Below are positions 6,944-15,260 of a stretch of 64,000 nucleotides of DNA, piece by piece; position 1 is the stretch's first letter, and the number at the start of each line of letters is the position of its first letter. The notes beneath the pieces are model-generated. The model ran no database searches. It was given only the letters and a program-made list of their open reading frames with translations, and was not told the DNA's origin. The position numbers and the translations under genes are program-made. This DNA comes from Paenibacillus nanensis. Lineage in GTDB: Bacteria; Bacillota; Bacilli; Paenibacillales; Paenibacillaceae. Location of the stretch: positions 1 to 64,000 of the forward strand of contig NZ_QXQA01000004.1 of assembly GCF_003583765.1 (NCBI RefSeq). The letters are read 5' to 3'.

Positions 6944-8160
6944 GGATCGGGGGAACGGATTCGAGCGGAAGAGCCAGGCTTCAATTGTTTTTTTGGATTT
7001 GTATCCTGCTCTTCTCGTGGGTTCCCGGAAATGCGAGCGCAGAGGAGCCTGCCGCCAAACAAGAGGCCGACATGAAACAAATGGTGGAGGAGCAAGCGGG
7101 CCTAGTCGGCACGGAGCCCGTCGAAAATTATTGGAACAGGCTTCGGGAGGAATACGGGGGCTACTTTCCGGACCAGAAGGTGCCGAGCTTTAGCGAGATG
7201 CTGCTTCCGGGCGGCGGATTGTCCGTAACGGAAGTGCTGCAGGGTCTCCTCCGTTACCTACTTCACGAGGTGCTGTACAACGGCAAGCTGCTGGTCACGA
7301 TCGTGATGCTGACGGTGTTCAGCATGGTGCTCGAAACGCTGCAGAACGCGTTTGAACGGAACACCATCAGCAGGGTCGCATACTCCATCACCTATTTGGT
7401 GCTCGTCATTATCGCGGTCAACAGCTTTCACGTCGCGATCGGCTATGCGAGGAACGCGATTGAGGACATGATGAGCTTTATGCTGGCGATGGTGCCGTTG
7501 CTCCTCACGCTGCTCGCTTCGATGGGGAATGTCGTGACGGTTTCCGTGCTCCATCCGCTCATTATTTTTATGATTCATGTAGTTGGCACGGTGATCTACA
7601 CCGTCGTGTTCCCGCTGCTGTTCTTCTCGGCGGTGCTGCATATCGCAAGCGCGCTGACGGATAAGTTCAAAGTAACGCAGCTGGCCAATCTGCTTCGCAC
7701 GATCGCAGTAGGCACGCTGGGGGTGCTCTTAACGATCTTTCTCGGCGTCATATCCGTTCAGGGGATTACGGGCGCGGTGACGGACGGCGTCACGCTTCGC
7801 ACCGCGAAGTTCGTCACAGGCAACTTCGTGCCGGTCGTCGGGCGGATGTTTTCGGACGCTGCGGATACCGTAATCTCGGCATCTATGCTGGCAAAAAACG
7901 CGATCGGACTTGCAGGCGTCATTATTCTCATCTTCTTATGCGCGTTCCCGGCTTTGAAAATATTAACGCTGGCCCTTATTTACAATGTATCGGCAGCCGT
8001 CATGCAGCCCCTTGGGGATTCGCCAATCGTCACGTGCCTGAAGACGATCGGAAAAACGATGGTCTACGTATTTGGGGCGTTGGCCGCCGTCAGCCTTATG
8101 TTTTTTTTGGCGGTGACAATCATCCTGACGGCCGGCAACGCGGCTTTGATGGTTCGGTAG
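6940..8160 (+). CDS. spoIIIAE: Stage III sporulation protein AE
   Basis: A 406-residue polytopic membrane protein of the SpoIIIA complex. A signal-like segment (residues about 14-32, ending near NASAEE) is followed by an outside-facing stretch and roughly seven membrane helices. Conserved segments include PSFSEMLLPGGGLS and LKILTLALIYNVSAAVMQPLGD. The start overlaps the spoIIIAD stop by four bases. The gap to spoIIIAF is unusually long for this tight operon (95 bases) and holds two hairpins. Confidence 0.93.
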   Translation: MRIGGTDSSGRARLQLFFWICILLFSWVPGNASAEEPAAKQEADMKQMVEEQAGLVGTEPVENYWNRLREEYGGYFPDQKVPSFSEMLLPGGGLSVTEVLQGLLRYLLHEVLYNGKLLVTIVMLTVFSMVLETLQNAFERNTISRVAYSITYLVLVIIAVNSFHVAIGYARNAIEDMMSFMLAMVPLLLTLLASMGNVVTVSVLHPLIIFMIHVVGTVIYTVVFPLLFFSAVLHIASALTDKFKVTQLANLLRTIAVGTLGVLLTIFLGVISVQGITGAVTDGVTLRTAKFVTGNFVPVVGRMFSDAADTVISASMLAKNAIGLAGVIILIFLCAFPALKILTLALIYNVSAAVMQPLGDSPIVTCLKTIGKTMVYVFGALAAVSLMFFLAVTIILTAGNAALMVR

Positions 8161-8165
8161 GGAGG

Positions 8166-8238
8166 CTTACGAAGCAAGTTTTGCTCCGCAAAACTTAAGC
8201 GAATGCTTACGAAGTGTGTTTTCCGTCGGAAAACACTG
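8166..8238 (+). repeat. Two tandem hairpin elements inside the spoIIIA operon
   Basis: Two similar cassettes follow each other, each opening with GCTTACGAAG and carrying a perfect palindrome. The first is AAGTTTTGC-tcc-GCAAAACTT (8177-8197). The second is GTGTTTTCC-gtc-GGAAAACAC (8217-8237). The spoIIIAF ribosome site GGAGGAGGTGAG follows within a few bases of the second. A similar element precedes punA (40998). There is no T-run, so they are not terminators. They may be mobile-type intergenic palindromes or RNA processing or stability elements between the two halves of the operon. Confidence 0.75.
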
Positions 8239-8255
8239 GAGGAGGTGAGCTAAAT

Positions 8256-8975
8256 GTGATCGGTTGGTTAAGCGACTGGCTGCGGAATATTATCGCGGTA
8301 ATCCTGCTGGCGATGCTGGTGGAGCTGCTGCTCCCGAACAAGGCGATGCAGCGTTACGCGAGGCTGGTGGTCGGTCTGTTCATCCTGCTGACGATTTTGT
8401 CGCCCATCCTAAAGCTGCTGCAAACCGATATGAGCGACCGGCTCGAGGCTGGCATGGAGCTATGGGATGAACGTTCGATGACTCGCGACATCAAGATGCC
8501 GAGCTTGGAAGATATTCAGAAAAGAGCCGACGCGATCCAGGCCCAGAGAAATGTCGAAGCGGCCAAGCTAACCGCGATGGCGCTTGAGGAATCGATGAGC
8601 GATGCCATTGCGGAAGAAACCGGGATGAAGGTCGAATCCGTTGACGTTAAGCTTATCCTCCCGAAAGCGGGCGAAGAAGAGAAGCAGCCGGAGCTCGCTT
8701 CCGTAACCGTGACGCTTGAATCGCGGGAGGCGGCGCGCGAGTCATCCGGACAAGAACCGGTCGATATTGAAGCGGTGGCGCCCGTTCAAGTTGATGTGAG
8801 CATCCAGGATACAGCGGAACCGGTAAGCGGGCAGATGGAGCAACAGGAGAATGGCTTTGTGCAGGTCAGCCAATCAGAAGCGAACGCGATTTACGGCGTA
8901 TTGGCAAAAGGCTTTGGAGTTCAGGCGGCCCAAACGGTCATCCGGGAACGCGCGGGAGACGGCGCCGGCCATTAA
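8256..8975 (+). CDS. spoIIIAF: Stage III sporulation protein AF
   Basis: A 239-residue protein with two N-terminal membrane helices (NIIAVILLAMLVELLLP and LVVGLFILLTILSPILKLL) and a soluble C-terminal domain with a ring-building fold in the family. The frame opens upstream of the hairpins, but the GTG at 8256 follows GGAGGAGGTGAG and gives the normal start VIGWLSDWLRNI. In an overlapping frame, ATG 8254 stops at once. SpoIIIAF is part of the mother-cell side of the channel. Confidence 0.9.
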   Translation: MIGWLSDWLRNIIAVILLAMLVELLLPNKAMQRYARLVVGLFILLTILSPILKLLQTDMSDRLEAGMELWDERSMTRDIKMPSLEDIQKRADAIQAQRNVEAAKLTAMALEESMSDAIAEETGMKVESVDVKLILPKAGEEEKQPELASVTVTLESREAARESSGQEPVDIEAVAPVQVDVSIQDTAEPVSGQMEQQENGFVQVSQSEANAIYGVLAKGFGVQAAQTVIRERAGDGAGH

Positions 8976-9005
8976 TTCATAGTTGAAGAAAGGGGAAGCT
9001 TGCGC

Positions 9006-9635
9006 ATGGCAAAGTGGCTGGATGGACTGGAGGCGGCGGTAGGCGGCGGTCCAGGCGGACCGAAACGGATCAGAACGCTGCGTATCTTGATGATCGTAGG
9101 CGGTATAGGCGCCGCGCTCATGCTGCTTAATTCCTTCCTTCCGCAGAAAAATGTAGAGTCGCCCTCCCAGGATGCGAATCCGCCGCCGACGGCCGAGGAG
9201 GCCTGGAATCGTAGCCCTTCGCCAAGCACGCCGTTTGAAACGATTGAAGGCACGCTGGAGTCCCGGTTAAAAGATATTTTGGAAAAAATTGTGGGGGTTG
9301 GAACGGTTGATGTGCTGGTAACCGTCGATTCGACCGAAGAGATCGTGCTTGAAAAAAACAAGACGGAAACCCAATCGATAACCGACGAAAACGATAAAAA
9401 CGGGGGGGTGAGGCACATCACGTCGATTACCAAGGAAGGGCAAGTGGTCCTGTACGAAGTGTCCGGCGATCAGAAACCGATTATTACAAAAACGATTAAC
9501 CCTCGTATACGAGGCGTGCTAATCGTCGCTAAGGGAGCCGAAAACGCAACGGTCCGGCGGCTCATCATCAGCGCGGTGGAGAAAGGGCTCAGCGTTCCCG
9601 TTAACCGAATCGAAGTTATTCCAAGCAAGCAATAA
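9006..9635 (+). CDS. spoIIIAG: Stage III sporulation protein AG
   Basis: A 209-residue single-pass membrane protein. A helix at residues about 27-45 is followed by a linker and a ring-building domain related to YscJ/FliF; SpoIIIAG of B. subtilis forms a large ring in the intermembrane space. The seen segment LKDILEKIVGVGTVDVLVTVDSTEE and later RGVLIVAKGAENATVRR fit the family. The ATG at 9006 lies at a good distance from AAAGGGGAAGC; the TTG at 9000 is too close to it. Confidence 0.92.
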   Translation: MAKWLDGLEAAVGGGPGGPKRIRTLRILMIVGGIGAALMLLNSFLPQKNVESPSQDANPPPTAEEAWNRSPSPSTPFETIEGTLESRLKDILEKIVGVGTVDVLVTVDSTEEIVLEKNKTETQSITDENDKNGGVRHITSITKEGQVVLYEVSGDQKPIITKTINPRIRGVLIVAKGAENATVRRLIISAVEKGLSVPVNRIEVIPSKQ

Positions 9636-9684
9636 GCAGGACTCATGCAAGGCGAACTTATACCCATTTGAGGAGGAATAGGAA

Positions 9685-10302
9685 ATGAATACGAAAAGAC
9701 AAACGATTTGGCTTGTATCGATGCTCAGCTTGATGGTGGTGCTCTCCGCTTACTATTTGTTCACGCAGGATTTGGACGACGCTGACAAGCTCTCGGGAAC
9801 GGGAACGCCGACGGAAGATGTGAGCGAAGCCTCCGGCAACGACGGGGCGCTGGTCGTGGACGAAGTGACGCAGGAAGAGGGCGCGGCAACGGAGAAGCTG
9901 ACGGACGAAGAAATCTTGGCGATGGTGGAAAGTCAAGGCTACGGCGAAAACTCGGTGTTCAGCGAAATTATCGCAAAGCGCGACCAGCTGTATTCCGAGG
10001 AGGAGAGCCGTCTGATGGCAGAGGTTGCGAATGTGAACAACGATCCGGAGCAGTCGGCTGAGGCTGTCGCGGCGATCGAGCAGCTGGAGGAGAAGCATTC
10101 CAAAATCGCCGAGCTGGAATCGGCGTTGATGAAGAATTACCAAATCGCGATGATTGATGAAGAGAACGACCGCTACAAGGTAGTTGTGGCAAGCGATAAG
10201 CTGGAGAAAAAAGAAGCGGCCAGCATTATCGATCAAGTAATGACGGTTATGGATGTGAAGGCGGAACAAGTGTCTGTGCAATACGTGCCTGAACCGCAAT
10301 AA
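9685..10302 (+). CDS. spoIIIAH: Stage III sporulation protein AH
   Basis: Mother-cell membrane protein whose outer domain binds forespore SpoIIQ across the septum and so zips the channel together. The 205 residues show one N-terminal membrane helix (TIWLVSMLSLMVVLSAYYLF), an acidic linker, a coiled-coil stretch and a C-terminal ring-building domain ending in MTVMDVKAEQVSVQYVPE. The ribosome site is GAGGAGGAATAGG. It is the last gene of the operon and is followed by a terminator at 10321. Confidence 0.93.
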   Translation: MNTKRQTIWLVSMLSLMVVLSAYYLFTQDLDDADKLSGTGTPTEDVSEASGNDGALVVDEVTQEEGAATEKLTDEEILAMVESQGYGENSVFSEIIAKRDQLYSEEESRLMAEVANVNNDPEQSAEAVAAIEQLEEKHSKIAELESALMKNYQIAMIDEENDRYKVVVASDKLEKKEAASIIDQVMTVMDVKAEQVSVQYVPEPQ

Positions 10303-10320
10303 AGACTCGTACAAGCGAAC

Positions 10321-10370
10321 AAAGCTCCGATCGTTCTTAGGCTTATGCCGGGCGTCCGGAGCTTTTTGTT
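10321..10370 (+). terminator. Terminator of the spoIIIA operon
   Basis: AAAGCTCCG (10321-10329) pairs with CGGAGCTTT (10357-10365) across a long loop, with five T in the tail. It separates the sporulation operon from the housekeeping accB-accC promoter. Confidence 0.8.
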
Positions 10371-10410
10371 CCCCGGTTTGGCAGCGCTTGCCGGCTTGTT
10401 CAAAAAATGA

Positions 10411-10439
10411 TTCGTGTTCACGCCTATTTATGGTATAAT
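10411..10439 (+). promoter_or_regulatory. Promoter of accB-accC
   Basis: TATAAT at 10434-10439 preceded by TGG gives an extended -10. A weak TTCGTG lies 17 bases upstream at 10411-10416. It is placed about 40 bases before the accB start. No FapR-like operator was recognised. Confidence 0.6.
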
Positions 10440-10476
10440 ACAAAACGTTATGTGAAAAAGAGGAGTGATTACGTTC

Positions 10477-10977
10477 ATGTTCAAGTTGAGCGAGATTAAA
10501 GAATTGATCAAATTGGTTGATCAAACGTCCGTTTCGGAGCTCGAAATTGAAAACGAAGGCGCGCGTCTGCATATCCGTAAACCGGGTAAAACCGAAGTGG
10601 TGAGTGTGCAAACGGCTCCAATTACGCATACATATTCACAGCCACCGGTTGCGGCAGCGCCGCAGCAGCCGGCTGTCGCGGCGGCCGCTTCGCCCGCTGC
10701 TGCGGAAGCGACGCCCGCGAAAGCGCCGGCAGCTGATCTGCATCAAATCGTTTCGCCGATGGTCGGTACGTTCTACAGCGCCCCGTCGCCAGAAGCGGCG
10801 CCATTCGTGAAGGTCGGCGACCGCGTGCATGAGAAGTCGGTCGTGTGCATCCTCGAAGCGATGAAGCTGATGAATGAGCTGGAAGCCGAAGTAAACGGCG
10901 AAATCGTGGAAATACTGGTTTCCAACGGTCAGTTGGTTGAATACGGCCAGCCGCTCTTCCTCGTGAAAGCGGACTAA
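10477..10977 (+). CDS. accB: Biotin carboxyl carrier protein of acetyl-CoA carboxylase
   Basis: Carries biotin between the carboxylase and carboxyltransferase halves of acetyl-CoA carboxylase, the first step of fatty acid synthesis. The 166 residues have an N-terminal helical region ([15 protein letters not shown]), a long alanine/proline linker (about residues 45-85) and a biotinyl domain with EAMKLMN; Lys130 is the biotinylated residue. ATG 10477 lies ten bases after AGGAG; an upstream GTG at 10465 overlaps the ribosome site. It is co-transcribed with accC. Confidence 0.95.
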   Translation: MFKLSEIKELIKLVDQTSVSELEIENEGARLHIRKPGKTEVVSVQTAPITHTYSQPPVAAAPQQPAVAAAASPAAAEATPAKAPAADLHQIVSPMVGTFYSAPSPEAAPFVKVGDRVHEKSVVCILEAMKLMNELEAEVNGEIVEILVSNGQLVEYGQPLFLVKAD

Positions 10978-11023
10978 CAATTCAGCCCGGCCTCGGGTAA
11001 CTGTGTTCGAAAGGGGTTCCTAC

Positions 11024-12397
11024 GTGAAATTCCAAAAAATACTAATCGCGAACCGCGGCGAAATCGCGGTACGAATTATTCGGGCTTGCCGCGAGCTGGG
11101 CATCAGCACGGTAGCCGTATATTCAGAGGCAGACCGGGACTCGCTTCACGTCCGCTTGGCGGATGAAGCGTATTGCATCGGTCCGACGCCATCCAAGGAC
11201 AGCTATTTGAATTTGACGAATATTATGAGCGTGGCGACTTTAACGGAATGCGACGCGATTCATCCCGGCTACGGCTTTTTGGCCGAAAACGCGGACTTCG
11301 CGGAAATTTGCGAATCCTGCAACATTACGTTTATCGGTCCTTCTCCGGACGCGATCAGCAAGATGGGGGACAAAGCGGTCGCCAAATCGACGATGAAAGC
11401 GGCGAACGTGCCGATTATTCCAGGCTCTGACGGGTTGATCGAGAACCTGGAGGAAGCCATTATGGTTGCGCGGGACATCGGCTACCCTGTCATTATCAAG
11501 GCGACAGCAGGCGGCGGAGGCAAAGGCATCCGGATCGCCGAAGACGAGGAATCGCTGATCAGCCAAATTTCAACGGCCCAGCAGGAAGCGCAGAAGGCGT
11601 TCGGCAACGCTGGCGTCTATCTGGAGAAATATTTGACGGGAATGAAGCACGTTGAAATTCAAATTATGGCGGACAAGCACGGCAATGCCGTCCATCTGTT
11701 TGAACGGGACTGCTCGGTTCAGCGGCGCCGTCAGAAGCTGGTAGAGGAAGCGCCTTGTCCAATTCTCACGCCGGAGCTGCGCGAGCAGATGGGGCAGGCG
11801 GCCGTACGCGCCGCGCTTGCCGTACAATATTCGGGCGCGGGCACGCTTGAATTCCTGCTCGGTCCGGACGGAAAGTTCTATTTCATGGAAATGAACACGC
11901 GCATACAGGTGGAGCATCCGGTTACGGAGATGATTACGAACGTCGACTTGATCAAAGAAATGATCAGCGTGGCGGAAGGCAATCCGCTGTCGTTCACACA
12001 AGAGGATCTTTCCATTAACGGCTGGGCGATCGAGTGCCGCGTGAACGCGGAGGATTCGGAGCGCAATTTCATGCCGTCGGCGGGCAACATCCCGTTCTAT
12101 CTGCCGCCGGGCGGACCTGGCGTGCGCGTCGACAGCTCGGTTTATCCCGGTTATACGATTTCGCCGCATTATGACTCCATGATCGCGAAGCTGATCGTAT
12201 GGGGACCGACCCGTGAAGAAGCGATTGCCCGGATGAAGCGCGCCTTGTCCGAATTTGCAATCGAGGGCATTCGTACGACGATTCCTTTCCATTTGAAGCT
12301 GCTGAGCCATCCTAAGTTCGTGAAGGGCGATTTCGACATTAAGTTTCTGGAGGAGCATGATATTAACGCTCCGGAAACTGCAGTCAGCGCGGAATAA
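11024..12397 (+). CDS. accC: Biotin carboxylase subunit of acetyl-CoA carboxylase
   Basis: Carboxylates the biotin on AccB using ATP and bicarbonate. The 457 residues carry the N-terminal [21 protein letters not shown], the ATP-grasp glycine loop [12 protein letters not shown] (about residues 158-169), and [16 protein letters not shown] with the catalytic metal ligands and arginine. The GTG at 11024 is preceded by AAGGGG and gives the standard start; an upstream in-frame GTG at 11003 lacks support. accD and accA are elsewhere, as in B. subtilis. Confidence 0.95.
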   Translation: MKFQKILIANRGEIAVRIIRACRELGISTVAVYSEADRDSLHVRLADEAYCIGPTPSKDSYLNLTNIMSVATLTECDAIHPGYGFLAENADFAEICESCNITFIGPSPDAISKMGDKAVAKSTMKAANVPIIPGSDGLIENLEEAIMVARDIGYPVIIKATAGGGGKGIRIAEDEESLISQISTAQQEAQKAFGNAGVYLEKYLTGMKHVEIQIMADKHGNAVHLFERDCSVQRRRQKLVEEAPCPILTPELREQMGQAAVRAALAVQYSGAGTLEFLLGPDGKFYFMEMNTRIQVEHPVTEMITNVDLIKEMISVAEGNPLSFTQEDLSINGWAIECRVNAEDSERNFMPSAGNIPFYLPPGGPGVRVDSSVYPGYTISPHYDSMIAKLIVWGPTREEAIARMKRALSEFAIEGIRTTIPFHLKLLSHPKFVKGDFDIKFLEEHDINAPETAVSAE

Positions 12398-12413
12398 AAC
12401 CAGCTTGGCAAGT

Positions 12414-12442
12414 TTGTCATAATTCGAGCTGAATGTTATAGT
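12414..12442 (+). promoter_or_regulatory. SigA-type promoter of yqhY
   Basis: TTGTCA (12414-12419), a 17-base spacer, then TATAGT (12437-12442). Both boxes are one mismatch from consensus, and the position is about 70 bases before the yqhY start. Confidence 0.65.
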
Positions 12443-12514
12443 ATAGAAATATGGCGCGGAAACGGCTTGGCAAGAAACCAAGCTCACACGACATTAGGGA
12501 GGTGTATTACGAGC

Positions 12515-12922
12515 ATGAGTACGATAGCTGCTGAATATGAGAAAACAGAAATCGGTACGATTCAGATTGCACCTGAAGTCATTGAAGTGATCGCCGGTCT
12601 GGCAACGGTCGAGGTTGACGGCGTTGCGGGCATGAGCGGCGGATTTGCCGGAGGAATTGCAGAGCTGCTCGGCCGCAAGAACTTATCCAAAGGCGTCAAA
12701 GTCGAGGTTGGCCAGCGGGAAGCTGCAGTTGATGTCTCGATTATCGTCGAGTACGGAAACAAACTTCCGGAGGTAGCGTCTGAAATTCAACGGAATGTCA
12801 AGCGTTCCATTGAAATGATGACGGGACTTACGGTAGTGGAGGTAAACGTTCATATCCATGACGTTTATTTCAAGCCTGCGGAGCGATTCGATGATGAGGA
12901 ATCCCAACATCGCGTGAAATAG
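12515..12922 (+). CDS. yqhY: Asp23/Gls24 family envelope protein YqhY
   Basis: A 135-residue Asp23/Gls24 protein. The fold is shown by TIQIAPEVIEVIAGLATVEV, VDGVAGMSGGFAGGI and a second half with VSIIVEYGNKLPEVASEIQ. In B. subtilis yqhY follows accBC, and its loss selects suppressor mutations in acetyl-CoA carboxylase genes, so the family is linked to fatty acid supply. The ATG at 12515 has TAGGGAGGTG upstream. A terminator separates it from amaP, but the following genes belong to the same functional cassette. Confidence 0.88.
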   Translation: MSTIAAEYEKTEIGTIQIAPEVIEVIAGLATVEVDGVAGMSGGFAGGIAELLGRKNLSKGVKVEVGQREAAVDVSIIVEYGNKLPEVASEIQRNVKRSIEMMTGLTVVEVNVHIHDVYFKPAERFDDEESQHRVK

Positions 12923-12947
12923 AATAGAGCAACCATTGCATTTGTAC

Positions 12948-12993
12948 AACCCCCTCGTGATTGGGCATGCCGCTTAAGCGCTTGGGGGTTTTC
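12948..12993 (+). terminator. Terminator after yqhY
   Basis: AACCCCC (12948-12954) pairs with GGGGGTT (12984-12990), followed by a short T-run. A secondary GCGCTT/AAGCGC-like pairing lies in the loop. It may attenuate rather than fully end transcription into amaP. Confidence 0.65.
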
Positions 12994-13021
12994 ATTCGGT
13001 CGGTCGGGAGGTTAAGCCGCT

Positions 13022-13579
13022 TTGATTAGAGTTGTGGACAAGCTTTTATTATTTCTGTATAGCATCGTGATCGGCGTCATTTCCGTCGTCATGATCGGGG
13101 TAGGCTTCCATTGGATATCCAGAGACATAGCCGGCGACTTCATCATGGAGCTGTATGCGGAGGATGCGTTCTCGATCGCGGTTGGCATCATTGGCGTCGT
13201 CTTGTTCCTGATCAGCCTTCGATTCTTTATCGTGTCGCTTATGCGGGGAAGCGTAAACGCGCATTCTATCGATCAGCGGACCGAATTCGGCGATATCCGG
13301 ATATCGATTGAGACGATTGAGAATTTGTCGCTAAAGGCGGCGTCCAAACAGAAAGGCGTTAAAGATTTACGCGCCAGAGTACGCGCGTCCGACGCGGGTC
13401 TGGAGATTGTCCTCCGAGCGGTGGTTGACGGAGAAACGGCGATCCCCTCGCTTACCGAAGAGATTCAGCGCGCTGTAAAAACCCATATCGAGGATATTAC
13501 CGGCATTCCGGTTATCAATGTGGCTGTCTTTGTCGCAAATGTGATACAGACGAATACATTTAAGAGCCGCGTGGAATAG
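13022..13579 (+). CDS. amaP: Alkaline shock response membrane anchor protein AmaP
   Basis: A 185-residue protein with two N-terminal membrane helices (LLLFLYSIVIGVISVVMIGVG, and IAVGIIGVVLFLISLRFF) and a cytoplasmic Asp23-like half. In Staphylococcus AmaP anchors Asp23 to the membrane; here the neighbouring YqhY is the likely partner. Start is TTG 13022 after GGGAGGT. The closest neighbour downstream is the small DUF2273 protein, completing the usual trio. Confidence 0.82.
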   Translation: MIRVVDKLLLFLYSIVIGVISVVMIGVGFHWISRDIAGDFIMELYAEDAFSIAVGIIGVVLFLISLRFFIVSLMRGSVNAHSIDQRTEFGDIRISIETIENLSLKAASKQKGVKDLRARVRASDAGLEIVLRAVVDGETAIPSLTEEIQRAVKTHIEDITGIPVINVAVFVANVIQTNTFKSRVE

Positions 13580-13593
13580 AGGTGAATAAGCCG

Positions 13594-13824
13594 ATGTGGA
13601 AGGCATTCTGGGACGCATATTGGAAACGTCTGGTTGGCGCAGCTGCAGGTTTATTTTTCGGCATCATCTATTTAGCATTTGGATTCTGGGATATGCTGTT
13701 TGTAGCGCTTCTCGTTTTCATCGGCTATTGGTTTGGCAAGCAGAAAGAGCATTCGGAAGGACCGGTCATACCTTGGCAGCGAGTGTGGTATGCTCTGCTA
13801 GAAAGGTTCCGCCCGTTCCGTTAA
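13594..13824 (+). CDS. DUF2273 small membrane protein
   Basis: A 76-residue protein with two membrane helices (VGAAAGLFFGIIYLAFG and MLFVALLVFIGYWFG) and basic ends. DUF2273 proteins accompany Gls24/AmaP genes in many Firmicutes; their function is unknown. The AGAGGTGA ribosome site overlaps the amaP stop and lies nine bases before the ATG at 13594; an in-frame GTG at 13582 overlaps the ribosome site itself. Confidence 0.8.
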   Translation: MWKAFWDAYWKRLVGAAAGLFFGIIYLAFGFWDMLFVALLVFIGYWFGKQKEHSEGPVIPWQRVWYALLERFRPFR

Positions 13825-13830
13825 CTCTGT

Positions 13831-13899
13831 GGTCTCCTCCGTTCTCCGGATTTCGGACAGCCGCTAATTCGGGGCAGGGAGGAGATCATAGTTTTTTTT
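13831..13899 (+). terminator. Probable terminator between the envelope cassette and nusB
   Basis: GGTCTCCTCC (13831-13840) pairs with GGAGGAGATC (13878-13887) with one G-U pair. Four bases later comes a run of eight T (13892-13899). The loop is long (37 bases) and may hold a smaller stem. Confidence 0.6.
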
Positions 13900-13940
13900 A
13901 CATAACAACCTATTTCGGAATGAACGGATGTGGAGGTCAC

Positions 13941-14384
13941 ATGAAACGGAGACTTGCTAGAGAAATCGCGGTATCGAGTTTGTATCAAATGGAAATGAAC
14001 GAAGTGACGGCGTCGGAGGCCGTGGATATGCTGATGGACGAGCTTCGGCAGGATAATGAAATCGGAGCGGATCCGAAGGAAATCGGAAGCACCGACGAAT
14101 TTGCGCGCGAGCTGGTACACGGCGTGCTGGAAAGAAAGCAAGCGATCGACGGCATGCTGCAGCAGTTCCTGACAGGCTGGCAGGTAGACCGTTTGTCGCG
14201 CGTTGACCGCCAAGTGTTGCGTCTTGCTTGCTATGAGATGGTATTCCGCGATGATGTGCCGCCTAAAGCCGCGATTAACGAAGCGATCGAGCTGGCGAAG
14301 CATTTCGGCACGGAGGAGTCCGGCAAATTTGTTAACGGCGTGCTCGGCAAGCTGCTGCAAGGAATCGACGAGTTGAAATCGTAA
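13941..14384 (+). CDS. nusB: Transcription antitermination factor NusB
   Basis: RNA-binding factor that with NusE joins the rRNA antitermination complex at boxA. The 147 residues are helical and show the family pattern RRLAREIAVSSLYQMEMN at the start, then DRQVLRLACYEM and KAAINEAIELAKHFG-TEES-FVNGVLGKL. The frame is open far upstream, but the ATG at 13941 has TGGAGGTC at the right distance. It starts a tight run nusB-folD-xseA-xseB-ispA, as in B. subtilis. Confidence 0.93.
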   Translation: MKRRLAREIAVSSLYQMEMNEVTASEAVDMLMDELRQDNEIGADPKEIGSTDEFARELVHGVLERKQAIDGMLQQFLTGWQVDRLSRVDRQVLRLACYEMVFRDDVPPKAAINEAIELAKHFGTEESGKFVNGVLGKLLQGIDELKS

Positions 14385-14399
14385 AAGGAGAGGTTACGA

Positions 14400-15260
14400 A
14401 TGAGCGCTCACATTATTGAAGGCAAAAAAATATCGGATCAAATGCGCACGGAGATGGTGGAGGAAGTGGCATCCCTGACATCTCGCGGCGTTGTGCCTGG
14501 ACTTGCAGTTATTCTGGTGGGGGAAGACCCGGCTTCCAAGGTGTATGTCGGCTCGAAGGAGAAGGCGTGCCAGCAGCTGGGCATTTATTCAGAGGTGCAC
14601 CGTTTGGCGGAGCAAACGTCCGAAGGCGAGCTCTTGGCCCTTATCCAAAAATTGAACGAGCAATCTACGATTAACGGCATACTGGTTCAATTGCCGCTGC
14701 CTAAGCATATTAACGAAAAAGCGGTGATCGACGCCATTCGCGTAGACAAAGACGTCGACGGATTCCATCCGGAGAGCGTAGGCAACTTGACGATCGGCGA
14801 CGACAGCTTGCTGCCTTGTACGCCTGCAGGCGTTATTGAGCTTATTAAGCGAAGCGGCGTCGAAATATCCGGCAAACATGCCGTTGTAATCGGCCGAAGC
14901 AATATCGTCGGCAAACCTGTAGCTATGCTGCTTCTTCGCGAAAATGCAACCGTTACGATCTGTCATTCCCGTACGGCCAATATGGAGGCGATCGCAAAGC
15001 AGGCGGATATTCTGGTCGTGGCGATCGGCAAAGCGAAAGCGATTGACAGCCGCTTTGTAAAGCCAGGCGCCGTAGTGATCGATGTGGGCATTAACCGAAT
15101 GGCGGACGGCAAGCTGGCAGGCGACGTCGATTATGAGGATTGCCTCGATACTGCAGGCTATATTACGCCGGTTCCCGGCGGAGTAGGCCCGATGACAATT
15201 ACGATGCTGATGAAAAATACGATTACTGCTGCGAAGAGGGCTAACGGAATCGAGGTGTAA
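14400..15260 (+). CDS. folD: Methylenetetrahydrofolate dehydrogenase/cyclohydrolase
   Basis: Bifunctional enzyme that interconverts 5,10-methylene-, methenyl- and 10-formyl-tetrahydrofolate with NADP. Its 286 residues contain [18 protein letters not shown] with the catalytic lysine region, [21 protein letters not shown], and the nucleotide-binding segment [17 protein letters not shown]. The C-terminal [16 protein letters not shown] is the family signature. It sits 15 bases after nusB; the stop shares one base with the xseA start (TAATG). Confidence 0.95.
   Translation: MSAHIIEGKKISDQMRTEMVEEVASLTSRGVVPGLAVILVGEDPASKVYVGSKEKACQQLGIYSEVHRLAEQTSEGELLALIQKLNEQSTINGILVQLPLPKHINEKAVIDAIRVDKDVDGFHPESVGNLTIGDDSLLPCTPAGVIELIKRSGVEISGKHAVVIGRSNIVGKPVAMLLLRENATVTICHSRTANMEAIAKQADILVVAIGKAKAIDSRFVKPGAVVIDVGINRMADGKLAGDVDYEDCLDTAGYITPVPGGVGPMTITMLMKNTITAAKRANGIEV

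Noticed and set aside
9658..10629. 323-codon reverse frame opposite spoIIIAH and accB
   Set aside because: It runs antisense to two clear genes, is rich in His, Arg and Leu as mirror frames of GC-rich genes are, and crosses a terminator and a promoter.
11570..12487. 305-codon reverse frame opposite accC
   Set aside because: Antisense shadow of a highly conserved gene, without a domain or ribosome site.
13596..13940. Long forward frame upstream of nusB
   Set aside because: It is an out-of-frame reading of the DUF2273 gene plus the terminator region; nusB has a proper ribosome site at 13931-13938.
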